NCBI GenBank assembly: GCA_028023455.1
Contig: JAQFVV010006548.1
Location: 250,001-314,000 of the forward strand
Direction: 5' to 3'
Origin: Epiperipatus broadwayi
Taxonomy: Eukaryota; Onychophora; Udeonychophora; Euonychophora; Peripatidae
DNA length: 64,000 nt
How positions within the stretch are numbered: position 1 is the first letter of the stretch; each line of letters begins with the position of its first letter. The translations under genes and the position numbers were made by a program. Shown one piece after another: positions 38,101 through 50,113 of the stretch. The notes under the pieces were generated by a model. It made no database searches, was not told where the DNA came from, and saw nothing but the letters and a program-made list of their open reading frames with translations.

Positions 38101-38670
38101 TGTATATCTAATATTAGAGAAATATTATATTTCTATCTTAATAATGAGTAATTAATACTCTTATTAAAAATGATCTGGGGATGGAAAACCTGTGGCCTTA
38201 AGACCTGATTAGCCCTTGTAGGCAATTAAGATGTGACCTTTTGAATGAATCCAAATTTTTGTAAAACAAAGTCTTTTTGTTAATATATTTTTATTGATCT
38301 TTTATTATTTAATCTTAAAATGAACATGCTTAAAATATCAAAGAGTAAAAAAAAAAAACAATGAAATATTTCTACCTGCTTAACTGCCAGAAATAAAACA
38401 ATAGTATATAATAAGAGTTATTTTGATACCTACTAATGTTAATTAATTTATTCTAATACTATTCTAGAATATATATTAATTCCTGTTTTAATTGATTAAC
38501 TCGCTATTATTCAAACAATTTTATTGATGGCATTGATTCAACTCATCAAGCTATCTTGTAAAATTAACAATGCAAAACTCTTATCTGTAATCTGCAAAAT
38601 GAAGCAAACTGCCTGCTCACATTTTATAACCAGAAAGATATTTATGCTAAGAAAAATAATAATCAAGTCT
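35129..38670. other. AT-rich non-coding stretch
   Basis: No protein-like frame, no tRNA and no long repeat recognised. Homopolymer runs occur at 36655-36667 and 37926-37940. Confidence 0.5.
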
Positions 38671-38671
38671 T

Positions 38672-38795
38672 GCGTTGTTAGCTGAGAGGTATCGCAGCCG
38701 CCATGCAAGTAGTTGGTTGCAGACGGTTGTGGGTTCTGTCCTGGCTGATGTTATGACACATGGAAAAAAATAATAATAATAATCAATCTCTCAAT
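38672..38795 (+). mobile_element. tRNA-derived SINE with AAT-type tail
   Basis: The A-box-like tagctgagaggt (near 38681) and B-box-like gggttctgtcc (near 38730) are spaced as in a pol III promoter. A short body ends in an A-run followed by (AAT)n at 38763-38783, a typical SINE tail. The segment is clearly GC-richer than its flanks. Confidence 0.6.
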
Positions 38796-39553
38796 GCTAG
38801 TGAGAATTACAGTAAATTATACAAAATCTGCTTCATCTTATGCCTTTGGCATTCCCATTTTATCAAAGAATGATATTCTCTTTTTAGACCACTAAACATT
38901 ATATGGAGAGTTTTGTCTGTTTTAATTCTCTTTTTAGGCATGAAAATTGACATAGAACATTTTGAGCACCTAAATCTCATCTAGAAGCAGTTAGTTAATA
39001 TTTGCCCACTTCATTATAGTATCTAATTTCTTCAAGGAAATAATATTAGAAAGATGCAAATATTTGAGGAAATTATTTTTCTTGGAAATCATATTCCTTT
39101 GGCTGTAGATCTTATTCAAGTCAAAGTCTATGAAATAGTTCGACTATATCATTCTTATTTTCTTTCAGCATTTCAAACAGTTATGTTCAAGCAGACCCTA
39201 GTCATTCTACAACATAATATTTTCTCTTAAATTATACCTTTCTATCAATAGCTTGCATCATATTATACTTGAGTGCATTGATCAAAAATTTTTTTACAAG
39301 AATTATCCTAAAAGAACTTAATTAAATGATTATAAATTCTCTATATTTGCATTATACAATAAAGGATCACTGCCACAAGAATCAATCTTGTTTTCAAAAG
39401 AGAACAAATAAATTATGTTGCATATCAAATTAACTATAAGCCTGCTTGTGATCTAGTTAGTTAGAAATATTTATTAAGTGCACTGTATAAATTTCTTTTT
39501 GAAATATAGATATCTGATAATTGATATCTAGAATTATAGTTCCAATAGATCAA

Positions 39554-39886
39554 TTAATCTAAAACTTTTTTGTGACAGTCCACAGGATTTACTGCTTGCA
39601 CTGTTTCTATTTGCAATTTATATAAACCATTCTTATTAAGGAAATGTGAACAATACACAGAAAGTCTCTTCCTTTCACATCTTGGAACTACTATCCAAAC
39701 CACATTCTTTGTTGACAATGCCCTCATAATCTTTAAAAATCTTAACATTCTTTTTCTGCATATTTTAAACCATTTCCAAATGTCAACTGTAACCACAGTA
39801 CAATTTTGAAAATTATCTATGTGGCAGCTATCTATAAGCTGTAAATTGCCATTCTTCACAGATAACTCTTCAACTTTTCTTGGCAT
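39554..39886 (-). CDS. Unrecognised 110-aa ORF
   Basis: An ATG-started frame (MPRKVEEL) of 110 codons on the minus strand, the longest in about 9 kb around it. The product is basic with five or six cysteines and two histidines, including KNVVWIVVPRCERKR, which looks more protein-like than neighbouring low-complexity frames. No family is recognised, and no splice sites or promoter can be assigned. It could be an exon, a relic of a transposon protein, or chance. Confidence 0.25.
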   Translation of the reverse strand: MPRKVEELSVKNGNLQLIDSCHIDNFQNCTVVTVDIWKWFKICRKRMLRFLKIMRALSTKNVVWIVVPRCERKRLSVYCSHFLNKNGLYKLQIETVQAVNPVDCHKKVLD

Positions 39887-39889
39887 TTT

Positions 39890-41772
39890 AATCAATCTAA
39901 AACACAAGTTATCATTTTGTGAATCATCTCATAGTAGTTACATCATGCATGAAAATATTCTGTGTAAAAATGCTTTATGACCTTGTGAAAGTTCATATAA
40001 TGATTGCTATATCTAATATTACTTTTAATAAGCTCATGTTTGTAATAAAATCATCTGAGGCTCATCCTAACATCTTTCATTAATCACAGCCTCTATCTAT
40101 CTGCAAAAGCATCAATTTAATATGTCCTAAATCTTTTAATAATCTATATTAGAGCCAAAATGTGTATTGCAACTCTAGATAACTGAATCATTAATGCCCC
40201 CTCTCCCAATACCATTGCTTATTTCACTTCCATGAGTTTGGAAAATCCCTTTTTCACAGATCATTCTTTTAAGCATACTGATCTATTAATCCAATATAAT
40301 ATTAAATCTTTCATTGGCACCTCGATTAGAGATTTAAAGAAAATAATTTATCATTCTAGATATCTATGGACAATTTTTCTGATCGGTAAAATTCTACCCA
40401 GGTTTCAAATTCTTTGTGTTCCTCAGTCATATTAATATTTCTTTTAATTCCAACTGAAACATTTATCATTAACCAATTGAGGATAAATCTCAAAACCATG
40501 TGTGTCTTGTGAAATAATTATCCAGAAGATATATGACATTTTTAAACCTACTCATCCTTTTCATTTCTATGGCTGTTTGGGTTTCACAAGTGCACAACAA
40601 ACCTCAAGCAATTATATAAAAAAACATGTAAAATATTTTGATCCATATAATGCATCTTAACTATTCATACAGTTGGAACTATATGACTTGCATGCTGCTC
40701 CATTATATTTGTTAACAAAAATACAAAATAAGAAATAACAAAGAATGGTTTAACACATTTAAATTCTCTCAAATTCTTTCTTGGGAATATCATGAACAAA
40801 ACTTGCTAGTCTATGGTCTTTTGCACTATCATAACACAAACTTTTATTGAGACTAACATTCCATAAAAGCATGGAATCTTGAAGTAATTATAGATTATTT
40901 GAGCATTTACCCATAAGAGCTGTTATATTCTTTCTATTTGGCTCCACTTTTGGGAGTGTTGGATATGTTGTACAGCTCAAGTTGCAATGTGTTGTGTAAT
41001 TTAAACCCTTTTTTTTTTTTTTTTACAATATATCAATATTTCTATATAATATATTGCCAATAAAAAAAATATTCAAAATTATTTTCTACAAAAAACAGTT
41101 ACTACAGAGTCATTAAAAGATTAATTAACAAAGTTTTTTCATTATATATTTTGTTATATCAAAATAAATAATTAGGAAAATAAATTACCAAAATATAGAT
41201 AATAAAATTAATTTATATATTTGTTGATTCTACATCTAATTTTATTAGCTTACAACTAACTTAATTTGGCTTTCCAATATGTTGTTTCCTATACTTGTTC
41301 TGATCTAATGTAAATTCTTTGTTTTAACAAATTCCTTATTAATTTGAAGGAAAATATAAAAAATATTATTAACAAACAAAAATGGTTCATTTATAAAAAA
41401 TGATGTATTAGTTATGTTCAATCTTTATTTTTGTGTGACTCTGTGTGAATTATCTTTTTTTTTTTGAACAGGTTTTGCAATTTACTCTTCCTGTAAATAA
41501 CTTCACAAACTTCTTATAACTTTTTTTCGAAAACTTTATTTCCATATATATATAATAAAAAGTCAGATGTCATATGACTTATATATAGCTTGCATTTACA
41601 AATATGTAAAATTAAGAGCATGCTAATTAGCTCTAAACAAGCTTTTTTTTTTATTTATGATAAATGCTACTACAAGAGAAGGCATTCAAATCATTTTATC
41701 TTGGATTGTCCCCATCCCCAGACTCTTAATTTTATATATATATATATATATATTAATAAACAATATTAACTT
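39890..41772. other. AT-rich non-coding stretch
   Basis: Slightly richer in GC at 40000-40950 than the surroundings, as if containing an old repeat, but no motif is readable. The frame at 40232-40435 has no recognised features. Poly-T at 41011-41025. Confidence 0.45.
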
Positions 41773-42283
41773 AAAAATGAAGTTAAAAAAGAGAAGTTAT
41801 AAATTAATATAATAAAAATAAGCTAAACGTTTTCGAGGATCCATGCCTCATAATCATAGCTTTCTTAAAAATACACAATAAAATATATACAAAGATATAT
41901 AAAATTAGCACGTGTTACGTGGACCATTTCTTCGATATATCAAAGCAAGTGTCTTTTCTATTTATAGCATTAATATTTCCATTAATATAGAATGCTTCTT
42001 TTATTTTCCTCTTATGATCATTTGATTCAGTACATAAAATTACAGAAAATTAAAATTATAGAAGCATTCTATATTAATGGAAATATTAATGCTATAAATA
42101 GAAAAGACACTTGCTTTGATATATCGAAGAAATGGTCCACATAACACGTGCTAATTTTATATTGTATATATTTTATTATGTATTTTTAAGAAAGCTATGA
42201 TTATGAGGCATGGATCCTCAAAAACGTTTAGCTTATTTTTATTATATTTATTTATAACTTCTCTTTTTTAACTTCATATTTTT
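41773..42283. repeat. 511 bp foldback palindrome
   Basis: The arms 41773-41999 and 42060-42283 are reverse complements over about 225 bases with few mismatches, around a 60-base loop. Landmarks are gaggatccatgcctcataa near 41838 and its complement near 42210. No coding frame. It resembles a foldback/MITE element with long terminal inverted repeats. Confidence 0.88.
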
Positions 42284-42326
42284 TATTTATATTTTACAGG
42301 AAGTAAGTTATTTTTTATATATATAT

Positions 42327-42760
42327 TGTAACCTTCTCTTTAGATCGCTGTAATCATAAATGAATCATGCTGCACATTTTTAGGGTGTCATATCCTCCCC
42401 TGTAACCTTATTACTAATCTTAATCTAGCTAGTCAGCCTACATGTTTGGGAGTCATATCCTCCTCTGTAACTCTCCTATCAATAACTGCAACCAATCAAT
42501 CTAACCTCATGTTTTAGGGTGACCAAATCCTCCTATGTAACCTTCTATAGCTACAACTAATCCAGCCTCCAATTAACTAATCGGCCTACACATTTGGAAT
42601 AAATCTAACTATGTAACCTTCCCTTGGATGCTGAAATCATATACGAATCTAGCCACATATCTCATGTCACAAAATCCATCTTTTTGTAACCTACACTATC
42701 CGAATCATCAAGAATATACATCTAAAAATAAAGAGATGATTTCTTTATTGACTAAGCTTG
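42327..42760 (+). repeat. Degenerate ~72 bp minisatellite
   Basis: The anchor word tgtaac(c) with a following ttc/ctc occurs at 42327, 42401, 42466, 42536, 42612 and 42685, a spacing of 65-76 bases. Between anchors the units share catcctcc, cagcctac and agggtg words. At least five diverged copies. Confidence 0.7.
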
Positions 42761-45700
42761 CATGAAACTATAAACTAAAAGAAGATTACAAAGTGATTAA
42801 TGAAAATAATAACTTCTGGTCAAACTAGCTTTAAAATCCACAAACACACATCAAACGAAATGTTATGAAATAAATTTAATATTCATCGAACCAATAAATA
42901 AATAATAATTAGATCAATGGAATGAATATGAAATTAAAATTAGAAATTAAGTAATAAATAAATTAGGATATAGATGGCTAAACAGGTGACGAGAATAAAT
43001 AATAATTAAATAATAAAATGAAATGAGTCTGAGAATGAAGAGAAAAGAATGAAGATGCATAAGAATAATGAATGATTAAGATGATGATGGGATAAGAGCT
43101 AGTGAATGGTGAGTTAATTAGGATAATGAATTAGGATGAAAGAAGAATGAAGAAATAAAGGAAGATTGAAAGGACAGATGGGAATAATGATGAGGATGGA
43201 AGATGATGTCCAGAACTCTAAACTGATATTGAATTAAATGATAATAAGATAAACTAAATAAAATAGGGATTCTAAGCTCAACGAAACCAGAATATTCACC
43301 ATAAAGTCAAAACAAGTCAAAAGAAGCAATTTACACCTTAAAGTTTGGTTGACTTTTATAAAACAGTGAATATAACATAACTTAAATCCGACTACAATAA
43401 ATAACTAGATATAAAATTTACTATAAATTCAAATTCTACATTGCAAATTAATAACCTATTCTTCTCAGGTTCAAACAACTTAAAGATTATTATATAAGAT
43501 ATACTTGGGTCAATGAGAGGGATTTTGCCACTACCCAAATATAATGCAAATATAGCTCTTAATACAAAATCAAATTAACAAACAATATTTAGTAATTCCA
43601 AAGAAATTTTATGAACTCCCTAACTATTATAAACTTTAAGCTTCAAGAAATATAAATAATTTTCAATAACTAAACACAATAACTTACCAACTTCCTTTTC
43701 TCAAATAATTATAAACAATGTGATCAAGATCAGTGAATGATAGATTTGCGGATTCAAATAAACCGATTAAATCAATATTAAGCATTTAATCTTTTAGTAT
43801 ACTATTTAAAATAATATGCACTCTAGGTTATTAATATTTTGATTATTAAGTAATGAGGCCCTAGATGTACTCATAAATTATAGGGTTTAACAAAATTATT
43901 ATGATATACTAACATATAGTTAAGTATACTATATTGATCGATGATGATGATATGTTGATAGCAATAACAATAATAATGTGTGTGGTGATTAGCAATAAAA
44001 TTACAGGCAACTAAATAAATTTCAACACAACAATATTTATTTACATTATTTACAAATTTATTTCAGACACATTGCATGAAATAAAACGATTACATTAAAT
44101 AAAATCAGGAATGGAAAATAATTGGTATCCCATTGCCACACACATAATAAATAAGACAAACTAATACAGTGATATTCATAGTATCATTTATTATTGGCTA
44201 TGCTTCTATTATTATTCTATCTTATAGAATAATATAGTTAAACTTTATTTAAGCTAAATTAGCACTTAAATTATAAAACAAGTCTTTAGGAAATGTGCAA
44301 ATTTTAAATCTAAAACTCAAAGTTATAATTTAGTGTATTAAACTATAGCTATCTTATTTATCAGAATATGATAAGGACAATTATCATATTCAGCACAATT
44401 AACAACTATTATCATTTACTATAAAAAAAATTTATTATATTGATGTGGTCACAGACAGCAGAAGTCAAATTCACACATGACACCAAAACATTGCCTATGT
44501 CCACAACCTAATCATTTTAATAGTTAACCTATCTTACTGATCCATCAGTGAATCACTGCTTGATGAAGATAAATCAACATTGTCTACATGTATCTCTTGC
44601 TCTTTCATATAGAAGTTCTACAATCACTAGTAAGTTTTTTGGTTGGTTTGTTTATAAACTGATGAATATCCTATAACATCATAAAGACACTATTCCAATT
44701 AGGCAAACACTATAGATGACCAGTGTCCCTTAATCTAACTTTATCTTATCCTTGCTATTTGATTTTGAAATACTAAACTTCATCATACACGATGGAAAGC
44801 TAACTTTATAACCTCATGAGGGACCAAACAATAAAGGGAGGCTCTACAAAACATGATACTTGTACAATAATATGGCCAATTGTAATACCTTTCCAGAGGT
44901 ATAAAAGTGTGGCATTGCCTCATCACAGGGAAATAAAATTCAGACCATGGAGATCATCCTCTCTTGGTATTAACTATGTTAACTAAGCACTAACTATTAA
45001 TCAACCTTGACAATATCATCCTCTCATGTAATCAGTAATGGGAAATTGTCCATCAGCCCATGCACAATATTAATATTAATGATACTATATTTGATACCAT
45101 TATATGTGGCACATACTCATCAGCTGAAAGCTATCACGAATTCTTATCAATACCATAGCAAGATAAAATAATCCTAGCAATAAAAGTGGAAACATAAATA
45201 TTCAATTTCACAATGCAGACTCTATTAATGTATTAATAGACAAACCACCAACATATAAGTCAAATAACCATTAATCATTTTAAAATAATAATTATACTTT
45301 TGTTATAGGAAGCCATAGACCCATAAACAATGAAGATCAGCCTACATTTTATATTTAAAGTGGCCATGTTCATTCATAGGCAAAATTAAGAAATGAAAAT
45401 TGCTTATATTAAATATTTCATATAATAAAACAATTGGATCATTAGGTGTATAACTTTGACAAATTTGGGTCTGTTTGTTTACTCTTCAATAAAATATTAA
45501 AATCTGTTTTAAGAATGCGAGAGATAAATAGCTCTCTCTCTCTTTGTCTAGATAAATGATATTTAATATTATGTTTTCCCTTAACTGGGAAAATAACAAA
45601 AATATGTGTAATAAATGTATATATCTTTATACATCTATTCATTCTTAACTAAATATATTTTATACCACAATAAATATAAAAAAAAAAAAATCTCTGAATA

Positions 45701-45876
45701 ATTCATGACAAAAATATATTATAATATACTAAACATAGCAATAACAGAAAAAAATAAACAAACATTTTCTCCTATTAGATTTTATCCTATTAGTTCAAAT
45801 TTGTCCCATACTTAGGAGCTGAATGATACGGAAACTGAAACAATGAGCAAACATTCATAAGTAATGCATATATATA
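42761..45876. other. AT-rich stretch, purine-rich part at 42890-43210
   Basis: 42890-43210 is unusually purine-rich on the plus strand (gaatgaag, gatgatggg, gaggatgg words). The rest shows no gene, no tRNA and no obvious repeat. The frame at 45442-45642 is not protein-like. Confidence 0.45.
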
Positions 45877-45878
45877 TA

Positions 45879-46877
45879 CCTGGGTCTCTTTTTACGCGGA
45901 TTTATTTAATGTGATTTTGAAGTTGCGCGATTCACGTTTCACCGGAAGTCGAACTCCGATAATGCACTATTACTTTAAATAATAAATTTCACGCACTAAC
46001 GTCATATTGAAATTAATAGCACATAATTGGAATTCGATTTTCATCTTAGTAATTTAAATATTTTCAGTGCTTTATAATAGTAAGATTTTATACAATAATG
46101 AAATTAAAATCATGATTTCCACATTTTATGTATACACACATTAAATTTTACAAGATTATAATGTAAATTTGTTCAAACATTGTGCGTGCTAATTTTGCAT
46201 TTTAAATCTCATTTCGTTTTTGCTTTTTAAAAAAGAACGTAATCAAATATTAATCATTTAGTGTCTGCAAGTTTATTTTTAATTATTTTCTTATTAATGA
46301 CACTAATCACGAATGTGCTCTTAAATTCCTAGAGTTAAATGGTTGTATGTCTGGATATCACGAGCTTCATAAACAATTAATAAAATCATCGTCTCAAAGA
46401 TTAATTACTAATTACATTGTCACCAGAAAACCATTAACACAACATGAGAGTGAAGTTGGCGCTAGTTGTATTTCCTCTTGTGAAGAATCTGATTTTTTAC
46501 CAGTTTGGAAACGAACCTCTTTATCGGCAAGTAGCGATAATAATTAAAACGTGTATAAAAAAATGTCAATTACTGTACTGTAAATTATGCATAAAAATAT
46601 ATTGTTTTGAATAAATTTAAATATTATAGTTAAAAAAAGTTTGTCTTGTATCAATTTTTTTCAAATTTGAAATTTTTTATTAGTCATATTTTATTTCCTT
46701 ATTTTTTTGCGCAAATTTTAAAGTAATTTTACGTTGGTGCTTTGTTTTTATGCGATTTTTGAAAAATCACAGTCCGTATCCCCCCTTTTTCAAGGTAAGT
46801 TACGTCTATTTTTGTGCGATTTCATTTGCGCATGTTTTCTGAGGAACCTATCTATCGCGTAAAACGAGACCCAAGTG
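45879..46877 (+). mobile_element. pogo/Tigger-like DNA transposon, non-autonomous
   Basis: A 999-base unit bounded by inverted ends: TGGGTCTC then a T-rich word and ACGCG on the left (45881-45898), and cgcgtaaaacgagaccca on the right (46857-46874). TA flanks both sides (45877-45878 and 46878-46879), as in Tc1/mariner and pogo/Tigger insertions. The ends also carry several tgcgcgatt/gcgatttca words in opposite orientation. Only the last part of a transposase frame remains inside, so it must have been mobilised in trans or be a deletion product. Confidence 0.65.
46293..46547 (+). pseudogene. Transposase C-terminal remnant (Tigger-like)
   Basis: The frame containing the ATG at 46347 is open further upstream (at least to about 46281) and ends at 46545-46547. 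It contains LKFLELNGCMSGYHELHKQL and a serine-rich acidic tail (SCEESDF). The pattern of a short helical segment and an acidic/serine tail fits the C terminus of Tigger/jerky-type transposases. The DNA-binding and DDE parts are missing. The assignment leans on the inverted ends of the host unit. Confidence 0.4.
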
Positions 46878-46879
46878 TA

Positions 46880-49560
46880 TTATGATTATTATATTCAACG
46901 ACAGCATAGTGAAATAAAATTCAAACACTTCCAAGTGCACAATTAAAAAGATAGGTTTATCCACTCTTTCTATAGATAATTTTCCTTAAAGAAATTTATA
47001 GGTTTATTACGATCTTCAAAACACATTTTTTTTAAAAAATCATTTATTGATTTATTTATCGATATCAGCATAGTGAGACAATATTTAAACACTTCCAAGC
47101 ATAGTACAATTAAAATAGATTTATCCATATTTTCTGTGAATAATTTTCCTTAAAATGAATTTATAGTTTCATTATAATTAACAAGCTCAACTTTTTAAAA
47201 TCATTTATCGATTTGTTTAGTTTGTTTTTCCGTCCGCGGTAATATCTGTAATAACTTTAAATGATCTGGGCAATTTTAAAACATTTAAAATATTATTAAT
47301 ACACATGTTGCACAATCAAGATAAAAAAGTAATTATTTATTTCATTTCATTTCTATCAGCAAATATTAATATGTTTTTAACAACATTAAGAATTTATTCA
47401 ATTATAAATATGATATCCTTGGCATTAATTATCTGTCATTTTTCCATTTTCAATAGCTAAGCAAATTCACACTAAAACACCACTGGCAGATGAGTTTTCT
47501 TCTTTAATGAGAATAAGAAATAAATTCATGCATTTTTCTTTTAAAATTGATTAAACTTTATATGATTTAACAATGACTTCTTGGTTTGTTTACTATATCT
47601 CCTGACACTTTTCTTCGAAATTATTTCGAATTATTTTTATTGAGATTATAGTTTATAAGCAAACGCCCTTTTCTGTTTTAAAATAAGAGTGTGAAAATCA
47701 ATGCATTTTAGTCCTTTTCTTTTTAATCTGAATGATTTACGTGTCATTTTTAAATATAAAAATTGGCTAACACAAATAAAACAAAAATAATTGCTTACAC
47801 TTTCTGGAATTGTTCTTTGTTTGAAGTAGTATTTGTTGAGGCAAATTATCCGTAAGTACCAATGTGTCTTAAATGATGCACTAATCTCAGGGCTCTGCGC
47901 TGTAACAACAAATCAATCCTAATACAATATAACTTAAGTAATAAGGGCTATTGTGAAATTGATAATCATTTCAATAAATAAAGTGTAGACAATGATAAGG
48001 ATCGGGTACATTTTTACCTCACATTATCTATTCTAAGCAAGGTAAAATCATAATTTGGCATTACAATGTTAGGATCTATTAAATCTATTGTTTAAATATT
48101 TAAATAGCATCTAATGTTATACTGTCAAGTGATACAATTTAAATAAGGTATGATTTATTCTTAGCATTTACAGTGTTTGGATCAATTAACTCATTGTTAT
48201 CGAGATAAATTGCATAAGCTAGCAGATCAATAAATATTCTAGTTATTTTATGTTGAACATAATGGTCACTTGAATGTACATGATAAAACAATTCAGAAGG
48301 AATCTTATTTCAACAAAACATTTATTATAAGACATATCTTTTCACAAGCATCTATGATAATATTATAAATACTTTTCATTAAATACAGATTCGATTAAAT
48401 AACATTAAATTATATAATTTTGTACACTTAATCTGTGAAGATGTTTCCTTCTATTTATTATCTTATTTACATTTATCACTCTATTTGCTCATTTACTAAC
48501 AATAAAAGAAAATTATACATTTACAATCCAATATTAAATACATCTATTCTCACTTGTGCTCTTAACAAGCCAAGACAAATAGTACTAAAGAAACAACTGA
48601 TGCTATAAAATTATTTCTGAATATCTGTAGGCTATTATTTGCTATGTAAATATAAGTAAGAGTTTTATTACTTTTTGCATTAGATAAAGTAAAATTTCCT
48701 AATTTAATACTATATTCATACCGGAGGATGAATTAATAATAATGAATGAAATACTGATAATATGGGTGATATGATTTGACAAAATATTTATACCTAATAA
48801 TTCTAGTGATGGTTTCTTTCTATATCTATAATTTTATAATATTTCTGAATGTGTGCGCATTTATAAAATCCCAAACACGAGGCATTTATTAATTATATTT
48901 CTATCAGTTTACTTGCGGAATGGATGGTGCAATAAACTAATCATTAAATCAATGATCTTATTTCAAGCATATCATAGAAATCTATAAACATTTATCTGAT
49001 ATAACCAACATATATTACCTGACAATAATTATGCCGGAATGAAGAAGGAGAGAGAAATAACAATAAATTAATATTCACATATATGCGCCTGAGGGTTAAC
49101 CAAAACTCCAAATTCAAACTTAATTCTTCAATAAATATCTACCAATTTTTAGGACACATGTTGCGGGACTCAGCCGACTTATCATCAGTAAATGGGGCAT
49201 TTGCCACTTCATTTAAGAAATACAACTATCTCATCATATGCTCTTAAACAAGGAAATATACTACCACCCATGATTGAACAAGTAAATAATTAAGGAGAGT
49301 ACTACTCAATCCACATAGTAAAAATCATCCCTTCGATCGCTTCTGCATCCAAATGTACTCAACACATTTCATATATAAACCAATCTATAAACAGACAAAC
49401 TCTTAATTCTTCATCTTCCTTTAACATATGGCACCTGCAGTATATTGACTTTTCAATTACTGCACACAAAAGTTAATTTGCGAACTAGTTGGTTTAATTC
49501 TCAAAACAGATCGATATTAACTGATTTACAGTTTATACAAAGTTCTGATTCCCGCCGAGC
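46880..49560. other. AT-rich non-coding stretch
   Basis: No frame of interest. A duplicated motif (cacttccaagtgcacaattaa at 46925 and cacttccaagcatagtacaa at 47091) suggests a decayed direct repeat of about 165 bases. Nothing else recognised. Confidence 0.45.
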
Positions 49561-50021
49561 TGTGTTAGAAAAATATACTATGAAGACACGATAACGAATA
49601 CTCGCACGATAATTCTGAACGTATAGTTTCTACGTCGAATTTCTCTTCTTTCCCCACGAGGGTAATACGCAATTCTCACGCTGTTCTTTGCAACTAATGC
49701 TCTGCTCTGCAACTAATGCTCTCCTCTAATTCACTTAAAATGCTCTGTACTCACTCTGTTCTTCTTTTCAAAAATGGCCTTTTACATGTTTTCTTTGTTT
49801 TCTGGAGTAACTTATAAATTAAGGTGGAATTTAATTAGATTGGGTTTTGCTAATTAAATTCCTTTGTTATCTGTTTAATTAGTTTGTTACAATTGATTGC
49901 ATTTCAAGCTAACGTCTATGATTAGAATATCAATAGCAATATTTAAAGATTTAACAATAAAATAATATTTTAGAATAAGATACTTTCGGATGTACGTTTA
50001 ATTTAAACTGCATATATTACA
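49561..50021 (-). repeat. Putative LTR after gag-golgin fragment
   Basis: Read on the minus strand, it starts TGTAATATATG directly after a polypurine tract and may end ...TCTAACACA, giving about 460 bases with TG/CA ends. It contains a TTTATAAG box and a duplicated gcaactaatgctctg word (49688-49725). No second copy lies in this window, so the far boundary is a guess. Confidence 0.4.
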
Positions 50022-50024
50022 ATA

Positions 50025-50041
50025 CCTCCCCTTACTCCAGA
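50025..50041 (-). other. Polypurine tract, minus strand
   Basis: TCTGGAGTAAGGGGAGG on the minus strand, about 75 bases past the stop of the gag-golgin frame and just before a TG-starting segment. It looks like the plus-strand primer site of an LTR element. Confidence 0.55.
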
Positions 50042-50113
50042 AAACCCCATGATGCGACTCCTCGGTGCTTTATTTTTTCTTTTTCCAAACTGGAGAAAAC
50101 TTTATTTTTACGA

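Noticed and set aside
42327-42760. CRISPR-like array
   Set aside because: Units are degenerate throughout, with no constant repeat and unique spacers, in an animal genome.
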